64,000 nt of DNA. Source: Caulobacterales bacterium. GTDB lineage: Bacteria; Pseudomonadota; Alphaproteobacteria; Caulobacterales; Caulobacteraceae. Position numbers and translations under genes: made by a program. Location: assembly GCA_019510435.1 (NCBI GenBank), contig JAEKKJ010000006.1:372001-436000 (forward strand), written 5' to 3'. Below are positions 9,147 through 19,366 of this stretch, in pieces. Every line of letters starts with the position of its first letter. Within the stretch, counting starts at the first letter, position 1. The notes under the pieces were generated by a model that made no database searches, was not told the origin of the DNA, and saw nothing but the letters and a program-made list of their open reading frames with translations.

Positions 9147-9752
9147 ATGATCCTGACCCGCCGCCTGGTCCAGCTGTTCGCCGGCCTCATCCTCTACGGC
9201 GCCTCCATGGCGCTGATGCTCCGCTCGACCCTGGGCCTGGACCCCTGGGACGTGTTCCACCAGGGGCTGGCTTCGCACACGGCGCTGTCGTTCGGCATGC
9301 TGGTGAACCTGGTGGGCCTGGCGGTGCTGCTGCTGTGGATCCCGCTGCGCCAGTGGCCGGGGATCGGCACAGTGGCCAATGTGGCGACCATCGGCCTTTC
9401 GGTGGATGCGACCCTCGCCGTCCTGCCGCCCGTGGAAGGCCTGCCCGCGCGGGCGGCGCTGCTGGTCGCCGGCGTGGTGCTGAACGGCCTGGCCGGGGCC
9501 CTCTACATCGGCGCCGGCCTGGGCCCGGGACCGCGCGACGGCCTGATGACCGGCCTGGTCCGGCGCACGGGCTGGTCGATCCGCCTGGTGCGCACCGGGC
9601 TGGAGCTTTCTGTGCTGGCCATCGGCTGGGCGATGGGCGGGACCGTGGGGATCGGCACCGTTCTCTACGCCCTGGCCATCGGACCGCTGGTGCAGGCGTT
9701 TCTGCCCCTGGTTGCAGTGGCGCCGGGGGCCAACGCCGCCGTTAACGCCTGA
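9147..9752 (+). CDS. YczE/YyaS/YitT family membrane protein
   Basis: About 201 residues with five hydrophobic segments and the YczE signature TLGLDPWDVFHQGL early in the protein and GAGLGPGPRDGLMTGL in the middle. The start at 9147 (MILTRRLVQLFAGLILYG) is chosen because an upstream start would overlap the divergent regulator. The family is a putative transporter, often controlled by an adjacent MocR protein; its cargo is unproven, with vitamin B6 or amino-acid export sometimes suggested. Confidence 0.85.
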   Translation: MILTRRLVQLFAGLILYGASMALMLRSTLGLDPWDVFHQGLASHTALSFGMLVNLVGLAVLLLWIPLRQWPGIGTVANVATIGLSVDATLAVLPPVEGLPARAALLVAGVVLNGLAGALYIGAGLGPGPRDGLMTGLVRRTGWSIRLVRTGLELSVLAIGWAMGGTVGIGTVLYALAIGPLVQAFLPLVAVAPGANAAVNA

Positions 9753-9857
9753 CTCAGGTCTGCGAAACTCCGCCTTTACCCCTACCCTGTATCAAACGGA
9801 GACAAGAACAAGGCCTCATCCAGAACGGGTGAGCGTCCAATTGGTGGGTGTCTTCCT

Positions 9858-11342
<1,485 letters not shown>

Positions 11343-11633
11343 CCGCAGGCGCTTCAGGGGGCCGCGCGGCCGCCATCGCCGCCGGGGCCAGCGCCGCGTC
11401 CGGCATCTCGATGTCGATCTCCAGGGTCGAGACCTGCTCGCCGCGGTCCAGCTTCACCATGACCTTGTCCTGGTCGATGGGGATGTGCCGGGCGATGACC
11501 GCCAGGATCTCCTTCTGCAGCACCGCCGCCAGGTCGGTGCGCCCCGACAGCGCCCGCTCGTGGGCCAGCAGAATCTGCAGGCGGTCGCGGGCGACCGGGG
11601 CGGAGCGGCCGCGCGAGAAGAAGCCCAGGATGC

Positions 11634-12452
11634 TCATGCCGCGGCCCTGCGGCCGAACAGCCGGCTCAGGAGGCCGCGCTGCGGGCTGGGCGTGACCACT
11701 GCCACCTCTTCGCCCATCAGCCGGCGCGCCGCCTCGGTATAGGCGCGGGCCGGCGGCGAGGCCGGATTGTGCAGGGTCACCGGCGAGCCGAGGTTCGAGG
11801 CGGTGAGCACGTCGGGGCTCTCGGCGACGATGCCCAGCAGCGGGATCGCCAGGATCTCCAGAACGTCCTCGACCTTCATCATCTCGCCCCGCGCGGCCCG
11901 CGCAGGGTCGTAGCGGGTGAGCAGCAGGTGCTTCTGCAGCCGCTCGCCGCCCTCGGCCCGCAGGGTCTTGGAATCCAGCATGCCGATGATCCGGTCGGAA
12001 TCGCGCACCGACGAGACTTCCGGGTTGGTCACCACCACCGCGACGTCGGCGAACCGCATGGCCAGGGTGGCGCCCTTCTCGATGCCCGCGGGGCTGTCGC
12101 AGATGATCCAGTCGAACCGCTCGCGCAGCTCCTCGATCACTCGCCCGATCCCCTCCTCGGTCAGGGCGTCCTTGTCGCGGGTCTGGGAGGCCGGCAGCAG
12201 CGAGAGCGTCTCCAGCCGCTTGTCGCGGATCAGCGCCTGCGGGAGCTTGGCGTCGCCCTGGACCACATTGACCAGGTCGAAGACCACCCGCCGCTCGGCG
12301 CCCATCACCAGGTCGAGGTTGCGCAGGCCGACGTCGAAGTCGACGACCACCACGTTCTGCCCCGCCTGCGCCAGCGCGGCCCCCAGGGCGGCGGACGAGG
12401 TCGTCTTGCCCACGCCCCCCTTGCCCGAGGTGACGACCATTACCTTGCTCAT
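11634..12452 (-). CDS. minD: MinD, septum-site-determining ATPase
   Basis: A 272-residue ParA/MinD ATPase that recruits MinC to the membrane. The deviant Walker [11 protein letters not shown] is at residues 9-18, [10 protein letters not shown] follows, and the C-terminal region [12 protein letters not shown] is a probable amphipathic membrane-targeting helix. The ATG at 12452 ([13 protein letters not shown]) is preferred over one 27 bases upstream because GGGAG sits at the right distance and all MinD proteins start here. It is second in minC-minD-minE. Confidence 0.96.
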   Translation of the reverse strand: MSKVMVVTSGKGGVGKTTSSAALGAALAQAGQNVVVVDFDVGLRNLDLVMGAERRVVFDLVNVVQGDAKLPQALIRDKRLETLSLLPASQTRDKDALTEEGIGRVIEELRERFDWIICDSPAGIEKGATLAMRFADVAVVVTNPEVSSVRDSDRIIGMLDSKTLRAEGGERLQKHLLLTRYDPARAARGEMMKVEDVLEILAIPLLGIVAESPDVLTASNLGSPVTLHNPASPPARAYTEAARRLMGEEVAVVTPSPQRGLLSRLFGRRAAA

Positions 12453-12506
12453 CCAGTCACTCCCTTTGGTCGCCCCCAAAGACGCCTTGCCGCCGTGGCG
12501 GATCGC

Positions 12507-13232
12507 TCAGTCCAGCGCCGACAGCCGCAGCGCGCCGCGGTCGCACATCACCTGGACGGCGCGGCCCTGCAGCGCCTCGCCCCAGTGCTCGGAGGTGCGG
12601 TACAGCCGGTCGACCCCGACCAGCTCGGCCTCCAGGCGCCGGCAAAAGATGCGGCCCGCGCCGCCGGTCCTGAGGCCCGCGATCGCACGGCCGCGCAGCG
12701 CGCCGTAGATGTGGATCGAGCCGCCGGCCAGCACCTCGGCGCCGGAGGCCACGGGCCCGACGACGGTGACGTCCCCGTCCTCGAACACGATGGACTGGCC
12801 CGAGCGAACGGGGCGGTCGATCAGCAGCGAGGGCGCCTCGGACGGCGGCGGGGGGGCCGGCTCGGACGCTGCGCGCGGCTCCACGGCCATCTCGCGGCCC
12901 GCCAGGTTCATCGCCAGCCGCGCCCAGCGCGTGCCGGCCAGGGCGCGCGGATCGACCCCCTCCACCGCCACCAGCCGCAGGCCCCGGGCCTCCAGCCCGT
13001 CCAGCACGATCAGCGGCGCCTCGGTCCCGCCGTCCGCCGTGGCCGAAAGGTCGGCCACCACCGGCCGCTCGCCGAAGAGGTCGCCCACCCCGCGCATCTG
13101 GGCGTCCAGGGCCGCGAACCAGGCCGCCATGGGGAACTCCGGCGCCACCACCAGGGCCATGAAGCTGCGGCCGCGGATGCGCAGCCTGGGCAAGGTCGGC
13201 GCTTCGGCGAGGCTCTCCAGGGGATCGGCCAT
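12507..13232 (-). CDS. minC: MinC, FtsZ-ring inhibitor
   Basis: A 241-residue protein blocking FtsZ assembly away from mid-cell. The N-terminal domain (residues 10-105) contains RIRGRSFMALVV; a Pro/Ser/Ala linker follows; the C-terminal beta-helix (about 135-235) has the glycine-rich pattern VRSGQSIVFEDGDVTVVG and GGSIHIYGALRGRAIAG. The start at 13232 has GGAGG ten bases upstream. The minD start lies 54 bp beyond its stop. The Min system is notable in a Caulobacter relative, since C. crescentus positions division with MipZ. Confidence 0.92.
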   Translation of the reverse strand: MADPLESLAEAPTLPRLRIRGRSFMALVVAPEFPMAAWFAALDAQMRGVGDLFGERPVVADLSATADGGTEAPLIVLDGLEARGLRLVAVEGVDPRALAGTRWARLAMNLAGREMAVEPRAASEPAPPPPSEAPSLLIDRPVRSGQSIVFEDGDVTVVGPVASGAEVLAGGSIHIYGALRGRAIAGLRTGGAGRIFCRRLEAELVGVDRLYRTSEHWGEALQGRAVQVMCDRGALRLSALD

Positions 13233-13443
13233 GAGCAGTGCAACCTCCGTCCGAATGGGGCGCAAGCCGTCACCGCCGCGGGCGCGGCAGTGGGGATCGA
13301 TGATCTCGGGTGGCGCCCCCGGGGGCCTTTTCGAATCGCCCCGCCGGCGACGCCGATGCGAAGCTCGTTTGTTTGGGGCAAGAACGGCCAAACTTGGGCC
13401 GTACGGTCAAGCTAAGCCACGGAACCTGGGGATGAATCCGGCC

Positions 13444-13752
13444 TCAGCGGTCCGAGCTCTTGCGCCGGAACGGCCGCCGCTGGAGGCCCTGCTTCTCGCC
13501 CTTCGCCTTGGCGGCGATCTCCTTGAGCTTGACCGTCTGGAGGGCCGAGAGGGCCTGGCCCGGCGCGCCCTTCTCGGGATCGCCGAAGGCGCGGCCGTAG
13601 GTCTTCACCCGCTCGGACACCGAGCCCAGGAACTCGCCCTCCCAGTCGGAGAGCTCGACGCCGGCCTTGTCGGCCATGCGCTTGGCGCGCTTCAACGCAT
13701 TGAGGGCGGCGCGCTTGGCCGCCGCCTTCGGGTCGGGCGGCTTGCGGTTCAA
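13444..13752 (-). CDS. Small basic protein of unknown function, coupled to gapR
   Basis: A 102-residue, lysine- and arginine-rich protein (KAAAKRAALNALKRAKRMADK at the start, KLKEIAAKAKGEKQGLQRRP at the end) with no signal peptide or membrane segment. Its ATG overlaps the gapR stop by four bases, so it is translated together with that nucleoid protein. The central SDWEGEFLGSVSERVKTYGRAF segment is probably the conserved part. I do not recognise a named family. A link to the nucleoid or to growth control is only suggested by the coupling and charge. Confidence 0.75.
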   Translation of the reverse strand: MNRKPPDPKAAAKRAALNALKRAKRMADKAGVELSDWEGEFLGSVSERVKTYGRAFGDPEKGAPGQALSALQTVKLKEIAAKAKGEKQGLQRRPFRRKSSDR

Positions 13753-14018
13753 ATCTCTCCGATGGCCGCAAGATAGAGGTCGAGGATGGCCTCTTCCTCC
13801 TGGCGCTTGGCGCGATCCTGCTTGCGGATGCGGACCACCTTGCGCAGCACCTTGACGTCGAAGCCGTTGCCCTTGGCCTCGGCGAAGACTTCCTTGATCT
13901 GCTCGGCGATCTCGGACTTCTCCTGCTCGAGGCGCTCGACGCGCTCGATGATGCTTTTCAGCTGCGTCTGCGCGGTCGCGTTCAGGACGTCGGAGTGTGC
14001 GGAAGCGTCGTCGGCCAT
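13749..14018 (-). CDS. gapR: GapR-family nucleoid-associated protein (DUF2312)
   Basis: An 89-residue protein almost identical in layout to Caulobacter GapR: a central coiled coil (LKSIIERVERLEQEKSEIAE) and a basic C-terminal DNA-binding part (VKVLRKVVRIRKQDRAKRQEEE). GapR clamps overtwisted AT-rich DNA ahead of replication and transcription and is needed for normal growth. Length and start match exactly. It is divergent from folE and overlaps the small basic protein downstream by four bases. Confidence 0.93.
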   Translation of the reverse strand: MADDASAHSDVLNATAQTQLKSIIERVERLEQEKSEIAEQIKEVFAEAKGNGFDVKVLRKVVRIRKQDRAKRQEEEAILDLYLAAIGEI

Positions 14019-14149
14019 GACGGAGCCTTTAAGCTAGAAGGGGGTGGGCGGAAAGCGGCCACTCCTATTGATCCACAGGCGGCCTGTCATCCAGGCTGGA
14101 GCCTTGACGGCGCCGGGGTCGTTGAGGCGGATGGACGCGGGAGGCCCGA

Positions 14150-14740
14150 ATGGCCAACGAACCGAAGCGCAAGGTCACCGAGGAAGAGGCGCTGGCCGCC
14201 GTCCGCACCCTGATCGAATGGGCCGGCGACGACCCCGACCGCGAGGGGCTGCTCGACACCCCGCGGCGGGTGACCAAGGCCTACCGCGAGCTGTTCGCCG
14301 GGTACGAGAGCGACCCCCGCGACTACCTGGCCCGGACCTTCGAGGAGGTGGGCGGCTATGACGAGCTGGTGATCCTGCGCGACATCCGGGTGGTGAGCTT
14401 CTGCGAGCACCACATGCTGCCGTTCCTGGGCAAGGCCCACGTGGCCTACCTCCCGCGCGACCGGGTGGTCGGCATCTCCAAGCTGGCGCGGGTGGTGCAC
14501 GGCTTCGCCCGCCGGCTGCAGATCCAGGAGAAGCTGACCGCCGAGGTGGCCGAGGCGATCCAGGACATCCTGAAGCCCAAGGGCGTGGGCGTGGTGATCG
14601 TCTCCGAGCACAGCTGCATGACCATGCGCGGGGTCAACACCCCCGGCTCGCGCCTGACCACCAGCCACCTTTTGGGCGAGGTGCGGGACGATCCGCGCAC
14701 CCGCCAGGAGTTCTTCGAACTGGTCCGCAACGGCGCCTGA
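14150..14740 (+). CDS. folE: GTP cyclohydrolase I
   Basis: A 196-residue enzyme making 7,8-dihydroneopterin triphosphate from GTP, the first step of folate/pterin synthesis. Zinc ligands are in SFCEHHMLPF and EHSCMTMRG, and the catalytic histidine is in the first of these. The LDTPRRVTKAYREL and VGISKLARVVHGFARR motifs are typical. It is divergent from gapR and convergent with a PEP-CTERM gene. Confidence 0.97.
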   Translation: MANEPKRKVTEEEALAAVRTLIEWAGDDPDREGLLDTPRRVTKAYRELFAGYESDPRDYLARTFEEVGGYDELVILRDIRVVSFCEHHMLPFLGKAHVAYLPRDRVVGISKLARVVHGFARRLQIQEKLTAEVAEAIQDILKPKGVGVVIVSEHSCMTMRGVNTPGSRLTTSHLLGEVRDDPRTRQEFFELVRNGA

Positions 14741-14771
14741 TGCAGGCGCCCGGCGCCGCGCGGGCTTGGCG

Positions 14772-15437
14772 TCAGGCCAGGGCCAGGGCGCGTTGGCGAC
14801 GCATCATCGCGCCGGCGGCGCCGAAGCCCAGGATCATCAGGGCCCAGGCGGCGGGCTCGGGGACGGCCTGCAGCGTGCCGGCCGCATTGTCGACCTCGAA
14901 CGAATTGCCCGACGAGCTCAGCACGACCTTGTCGACCTTGAAGCCGCCGAAGTCGAAGTTGACCCGCTTGCCCCACGACCAGCTCTGGTTGGTGTCGCCG
15001 AGGAACATGTCCGCGCCGCTGAGCGTCTCGTGGTAGCCGCCGGCGCCGAAGAACTCGATGCTGTTGTAGGTGTCCGGCGAGCCCATGTAGAGGCTGAAGG
15101 TCGACAGCGCCCGCAGGGACTGGAAGGTCGCCGACTTGCCCGACGCGATGGTCAGGTAGTGGGTCGGGTCGTTGGGCAGGGTGCCCGAATAGCCGCCGCA
15201 GCCTTCGCACACGCCGACGGTGGCGCCGCCCAGGCTCAGGGTCACGCCGGGCAGGAGGGTCGCGGTGGGCGCGCCCGCATCGTTGAAGTCGGCGATCAGC
15301 ACCTGGCCGGCCGGCAGGCCGTTCGGGTCGCCGGTGTTGCTGAGGCTGACGGAAACGGAGGCCGACGCGGGGGCGGCCAGGGCGGCCACGGCGGCGAGGG
15401 CGGCGGTCGCGAGGAGGGCTCGGAAGCTGGTGCGCAT
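14772..15437 (-). CDS. Secreted PEPxxWA-CTERM protein
   Basis: A 221-residue exported protein with a classical signal peptide (about residues 1-26), a beta-rich body, and the C-terminal sorting tail PEPAAWALMILGFG, a hydrophobic helix and RRQR. Such tails are recognised by exosortase-type enzymes and usually mark surface or extracellular-matrix proteins. A CEGC motif near residue 78 could form a disulphide. The body has no recognised domain. A second protein with nearly the same tail lies at 50062-50829. Confidence 0.85.
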   Translation of the reverse strand: MRTSFRALLATAALAAVAALAAPASASVSVSLSNTGDPNGLPAGQVLIADFNDAGAPTATLLPGVTLSLGGATVGVCEGCGGYSGTLPNDPTHYLTIASGKSATFQSLRALSTFSLYMGSPDTYNSIEFFGAGGYHETLSGADMFLGDTNQSWSWGKRVNFDFGGFKVDKVVLSSSGNSFEVDNAAGTLQAVPEPAAWALMILGFGAAGAMMRRQRALALA

Positions 15438-15591
15438 CTTAGGGTCCGGGTCTGGTCGAACCCCGGGGGCTGGGGTCCGTGCTGGATTGGCACAGGCGGT
15501 ATCGCCTACGCGGAGGTATCAGCACGGGACGTGCCACTAAGGCCTTGCGGGAAGCGTCACCTTAGGGATGCGAGGCGCGGTCCGGGGCGAC

Positions 15592-16200
15592 CTACAGCAG
15601 GCCGCGAGCCTCCAGCGCCGGGCGCAGGGCGGCCGGGTCGGTGAAGTGGTGGACGTCGAAGCCCAGGGCCGCGGCGGCGGCGATGTTCTTCTCGCTATCG
15701 TCCACGAACAGGGCCTCGTGCGGCGCCAGGCCGAACCGCTCGCAGGCGATGCGGTAGATGGCCGGGTCGGGCTTCAACACCCGCTCGAGGCCGGAGGCCA
15801 CATAGTCCGCGAGCAGCCCGAACGCCGGGCTCATGGCCAGGGTCGAGTGCAGGGTCTCATGGCTGATGTTGGAGAGGCCGTATTGCGGCACGCCGCGCGC
15901 GGCCAGCGCCTCGATGGCGGCCTCGGTCTCGGCGATGGGGCCGGAGAACATCTCGTCCCAGCGCTCATGCCAGGCGCGGATCTGCGCCTCGTAGTGCGGA
16001 TGCTGCGGGATCAGCCGGGCCAGGTTGTCGGCGAACGACAGGCCGCGGTCGGTCTCCATGTGCCAGGCGAGCGTGCACACCTGCGCCAGGAACCGGTCGC
16101 GCTCGACCGGGTCGGGGAAGATCTTGGAATAGAGCGTGCGCGCGTCCCAGCGGACGATCACATTGCCGAAGTCCCAGATGACCGCCTTGGGCGCGGTCAT
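15592..16200 (-). CDS. HAD-superfamily hydrolase, subfamily IA
   Basis: A 202-residue phosphatase-like protein. Motif I is WDFGNVIVRWD (residues 9-19), motif II GLSNIS, motif III the lysine in LKPDPAIY, motif IV DDSEKN. It resembles the YihX/epoxide-hydrolase-N subgroup that often acts on sugar phosphates such as glucose-1-phosphate. Motif I has Asn where phosphatases usually carry the second Asp, a feature of that subgroup. It follows rpmJ with an 11-bp gap on the same strand. Confidence 0.88.
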   Translation of the reverse strand: MTAPKAVIWDFGNVIVRWDARTLYSKIFPDPVERDRFLAQVCTLAWHMETDRGLSFADNLARLIPQHPHYEAQIRAWHERWDEMFSGPIAETEAAIEALAARGVPQYGLSNISHETLHSTLAMSPAFGLLADYVASGLERVLKPDPAIYRIACERFGLAPHEALFVDDSEKNIAAAAALGFDVHHFTDPAALRPALEARGLL

Positions 16201-16210
16201 GGCCGTGGGA

Positions 16211-16336
16211 TCAGCCCTGCTTCGCCTTGAAGCGCGGGTCGGTCTTGTTGATGATGTACACGCGGCCCTTGCGGCGCACGAGCTTGCAGTCGCGGTGACG
16301 CGTCTTCAGCGACTTCAGCGAGCTTCTGACCTTCAT
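16211..16336 (-). CDS. rpmJ: 50S ribosomal protein L36
   Basis: A 41-residue protein, [20 protein letters not shown] then [21 protein letters not shown], the alphaproteobacterial long form of L36. Cys17 is present but the full zinc-binding Cys/His set of the classical form is not, as in other zinc-independent copies. It lies just before the HAD hydrolase on the same strand and is divergent from the lytic transglycosylase. Confidence 0.95.
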   Translation of the reverse strand: MKVRSSLKSLKTRHRDCKLVRRKGRVYIINKTDPRFKAKQG

Positions 16337-16482
16337 GGGACCGTATCTTCAATCAGGCCGGCGGACGGCCGGGTTGGCGAACAAGAGCGGGCGCATATAC
16401 GGGCAGGTCCCGCTTGAGTCAACCGAGGCGGCTGACGCCTAAGTGATTGGGACCCCGGGCGACGCGGGCTAGTTTCCGCAAG

Positions 16483-17799
16483 ATGCGTCGAAGCCTGGTT
16501 GTCCTTGCCGTCCTTGCGCTCGCGGGCTGCGCCAGCCCGGGGCCCGCGCCGATGCCCAGCCGGGCCCCCACGCCCGCCCCGATCCCGCCGGCCCCCGCGC
16601 CGCCGCCCCAGCCCGTGCCGCCGCCCCCTGCGCCGCCCGGCTCGATCACCCCGCCCACCGTCTCCGGCGACCAGGTCTTCGACGCCTGGGCCTCGGACTT
16701 CCAGGGCCGCGCCCTCGCCGCCGGCGTCGATCCGCAGGTGTTCCAGCGCGAGTTCGCCGGCATGACGCCCGACCCGCGGGTGGCGGCGCTGGACAGCCGC
16801 CAGCCGGAGTTCTCCAAGCCGATCAGCGACTACCTCAGGGGCGTCGTCACGCCCGGGCGCGCCACCATCGGCGAGCGCAAGCTGACCGAGGTCCCGCAGC
16901 TGTCGCAGATCGAGCAGCGCTTCGGCGTGCCGGGGCCGATCCTGCTGGGTGTCTGGGCCATGGAGAGCGGCTTCGGGGCGATCCAGGGCGACTATGACAC
17001 CCTGCGCTCGCTGGCGACCCTGGCCGCCCAGGGCCGCCGCCGCGGCTGGGCCGAGGGCGAGCTGATCGCGGCGCTGAAGATCATCCAGTCCGGCGAGCAG
17101 CCGCGGTCCAAGCTGCGCGGCTCGTGGGCCGGCGCCATGGGCCAGACCCAGTTCATCCCCTCGACCTTCCTGACCACCGCGGTGGACGGCGACGGCGACG
17201 GGCGGCGCGACATCTGGGCCTCCAGCGCCGACGCCCTGGCCTCGGCCGCCAACCTGCTCGCCAAGGCCGGCTGGGTGCGCGGCCAGAGCTGGGCGGTGGA
17301 GGTGACCGCGCCCCAGGGGTTCGACTTCAGCGTCACCGAAGGGCCGAAGCTGACGCCGCAGGGCTGGGCCGAGATGGGCGTGGTGCGGGCCGACGGCGTG
17401 ACCTGGTCGGCCGCCGATTCCAGCGCCGAGGCGGTGCTGGTGGCGCCGGCCGGCGCGCGCGGGCCGCTGTTCCTGCTGTTCCCCAACCACTTCGCGATCC
17501 GCAAGTACAACAACAGCCTGGCCTATGCCCTGGGCGTGGGCCTGCTGGCCGACCGGTTCGCCGGTGCGCCGCCGCTGAAGACGCCGTGGCCCACCGAAAC
17601 GCCGCTGACCCTGGTGGACCGCATGACCGCCCAGCGGGCCCTGGCGGCGCTCGGCTTCGACCCCGGCCAGCCGGACGGGGTGGTGGGCCTGGGCACCCGC
17701 AACGCCCTGCGCGCCTGGCAGAAGGCCCGCGGCCTCACCGCCGACGGCTACCTCTCCGCCGAGATGGTGACGCGCCTGAAGGCCGAGGCGGGGGTGTAG
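16483..17799 (+). CDS. Lytic murein transglycosylase, MltB-like, with peptidoglycan-binding domain
   Basis: A 438-residue lipoprotein that cuts glycan strands of peptidoglycan. The signal MRRSLVVLAVLALAGC gives a lipidated Cys16. A Pro/Ala-rich linker leads to the SLT_2 domain (about residues 65-360) with the catalytic glutamate 161 in AMESGFG and the GAMGQTQFIPSTFL motif. Residues about 380-435 are a PG_binding_1 repeat (ALAALGFDPGQPDGVVG). The ATG at 16483 is chosen because it starts the lipoprotein signal directly. It converges on an MFS gene across a strong hairpin. Confidence 0.93.
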   Translation: MRRSLVVLAVLALAGCASPGPAPMPSRAPTPAPIPPAPAPPPQPVPPPPAPPGSITPPTVSGDQVFDAWASDFQGRALAAGVDPQVFQREFAGMTPDPRVAALDSRQPEFSKPISDYLRGVVTPGRATIGERKLTEVPQLSQIEQRFGVPGPILLGVWAMESGFGAIQGDYDTLRSLATLAAQGRRRGWAEGELIAALKIIQSGEQPRSKLRGSWAGAMGQTQFIPSTFLTTAVDGDGDGRRDIWASSADALASAANLLAKAGWVRGQSWAVEVTAPQGFDFSVTEGPKLTPQGWAEMGVVRADGVTWSAADSSAEAVLVAPAGARGPLFLLFPNHFAIRKYNNSLAYALGVGLLADRFAGAPPLKTPWPTETPLTLVDRMTAQRALAALGFDPGQPDGVVGLGTRNALRAWQKARGLTADGYLSAEMVTRLKAEAGV

Positions 17800-17829
17800 C
17801 CGCGGAGCAGCCGCGAAGCGGATCAGATG

Positions 17830-17912
17830 ACCGCCAAGACGCCAAGCGCGCCAAGGAGGCCAGCGCCGCTTCGGCGCCTTGGCGGACTTTGCGTTCTTGG
17901 CGTCTTGGCGGT
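17830..17912. repeat. Large hairpin, 17-bp perfect arms ACCGCCAAGACGCCAAG
   Basis: The 17-base arms at 17830-17846 and 17896-17912 are perfect complements, and a second pairing (CGCCAAGG with CCTTGGCG) lies inside. It sits between two convergent genes, so it can stop transcription from both sides, although there is no T-run. The CGCCAAGACGCCAAG sequence belongs to a widely scattered bacterial intergenic repeat type. Confidence 0.75.
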
Positions 17913-17948
17913 GAATTCTGGGCGCGCGGCGCGCGCAGGTGTCTGCGC

Positions 17949-19250
17949 CTACGCCCCGCCCTCGTCGCTGCGCTCCAGGGTGGCCAGGGTGGCGTCCTGG
18001 CGGGTGGCGGGCTCCGGGTCGGCGGCCTTCAGCTGCCGGTTCCGGAAGGCGTAGATCAGCAGGCCGCCCATCAGGATCGCGTTCAGCAGGAACGGCCCGG
18101 CGTGGACGTGCCGGTAGAGCCACATGAAGGCCGGCGCCAGGATCACATTGACGCCGTTGACCGCCGCGATGGCCCCGGCCACGCGGGCCTGGTCGACCGA
18201 CCCCACGGCGATCGAGGCCCCGGCGGTGAAGCCGGGCCGCGCGAACCCAAAGCCCAGGCTGGCGATCGCATAGCCGGCCACGACCCAGAAGTAGTCGGGC
18301 GCCACCGCCACGATCAGGTTCCCTGTCGCCGCCACCGCCACGCCCCAGCGCAGCAGCTGGCGCGGCGTCATCTCGAACATCCGGATCAGGCCCCACTGGG
18401 CGAGCAGGCCGGCGACGGCGCCGAACATCATGGCGATGGCCAGCGGCCGCTGCGATTGCAGCGGCGTCACCTGCAACTTGTCCAGCACCAGGAAGCCCAG
18501 GGTCTGCTGCTGGGCGGTCTGGCAGGCGGCGACGATGAAGCCGTAGATCAGGAACGGGATCACCCGCTCGTCGCGCCACATCGGCCGGGCCTTGCTCCCG
18601 TCCTTCGGCTTGGGCGGCGGCGGCGGACGCGGGACGGTGCTCTCCGGCAGCAGGAAGACCACCACCGCCAGCATGCCGGCCGCGATCAGGGCGAAGGCGA
18701 ACAGCGGCCCGGCCAGGCCCAGCACCGGCAGGATGAACAGCGGCGCCAGGAACGGGCCCATCACCTGGCCCAGGCCCACCGCCCCGGCCAGGCTGGCCAT
18801 GGCCTGGGTGCGGCGCTCCAGCGGCGTGTGCTCGGCCACATAGGCCTGGGTGGCCGGATTGGCCGCGGCCCCGAACAGGCCGAACAGCGCCCGCGCCAGG
18901 AGGAAGCAGACGAAGATCACCAGCGGCGCCGCGTAGTGGCGCAGGCCCGCGCTGACCACCAGGCCGCAGACCGTCATCGAGACCATGAAACCGCTCAGGC
19001 CCACCATCATCAGCGGCTTGCGGCCGTAGCGGTCGGAGGCGGCCGCCCAGCGCGGCGAGGAGAACGCCCAGAGCAGGGCCGAGAGCGAGAAGATCGCCAC
19101 CACCATCTCGTCGGCGATGCCGATGGAGCGGCCGATGGGCGGCAGCACCGAGATCAGGCCCGTATTGCCGATCTGGGTCGCCAGGGAGGTCCCGAAGATG
19201 ATCGCGAACGTCCGCTTGGACATCCGGGGCGGTGCGGAGGTCGAGGCCAT
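17949..19250 (-). CDS. MFS transporter, TetA/DHA1-like efflux type
   Basis: A 433-residue inner-membrane protein with 12 predicted segments. Motif A after TM2 is DRYGRKPLMM and the cytoplasmic loop between TM6 and TM7 carries a proline run (VPRPPPPPKPKDG). The pattern AANPATQAYVAEHTPLERRTQAMA is typical of drug:H+ antiporters of the TetA subgroup. Substrate cannot be read from sequence. It is divergent from motA. Confidence 0.88.
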   Translation of the reverse strand: MASTSAPPRMSKRTFAIIFGTSLATQIGNTGLISVLPPIGRSIGIADEMVVAIFSLSALLWAFSSPRWAAASDRYGRKPLMMVGLSGFMVSMTVCGLVVSAGLRHYAAPLVIFVCFLLARALFGLFGAAANPATQAYVAEHTPLERRTQAMASLAGAVGLGQVMGPFLAPLFILPVLGLAGPLFAFALIAAGMLAVVVFLLPESTVPRPPPPPKPKDGSKARPMWRDERVIPFLIYGFIVAACQTAQQQTLGFLVLDKLQVTPLQSQRPLAIAMMFGAVAGLLAQWGLIRMFEMTPRQLLRWGVAVAATGNLIVAVAPDYFWVVAGYAIASLGFGFARPGFTAGASIAVGSVDQARVAGAIAAVNGVNVILAPAFMWLYRHVHAGPFLLNAILMGGLLIYAFRNRQLKAADPEPATRQDATLATLERSDEGGA

Positions 19251-19366
19251 GTCCTTCGCTTAGGCTGCGCGCCCGCGCCGCGCCACCCCTGGATGGAGCA
19301 CTGATGGCCCCACTCACGGGCCATTAAGTATTAACGGCCATGATCCGCGGACCTCCGGGGGAGTCC

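Noticed and set aside
12452-12479. Upstream start for minD
   Set aside because: The ATG at 12452 has a proper ribosome binding site and gives the universal MinD N-terminus.
17826-17916. Repeated CGCCAAG units considered as a CRISPR fragment
   Set aside because: They are arms of one hairpin, not regularly spaced direct repeats with unique spacers.
16400-19317. Very long open frame on the minus strand, nearly 1000 codons, across the transglycosylase and MFS genes
   Set aside because: It is opposite or out of frame with two genes that have clear domains; high GC content makes stop-free shadow frames common here.
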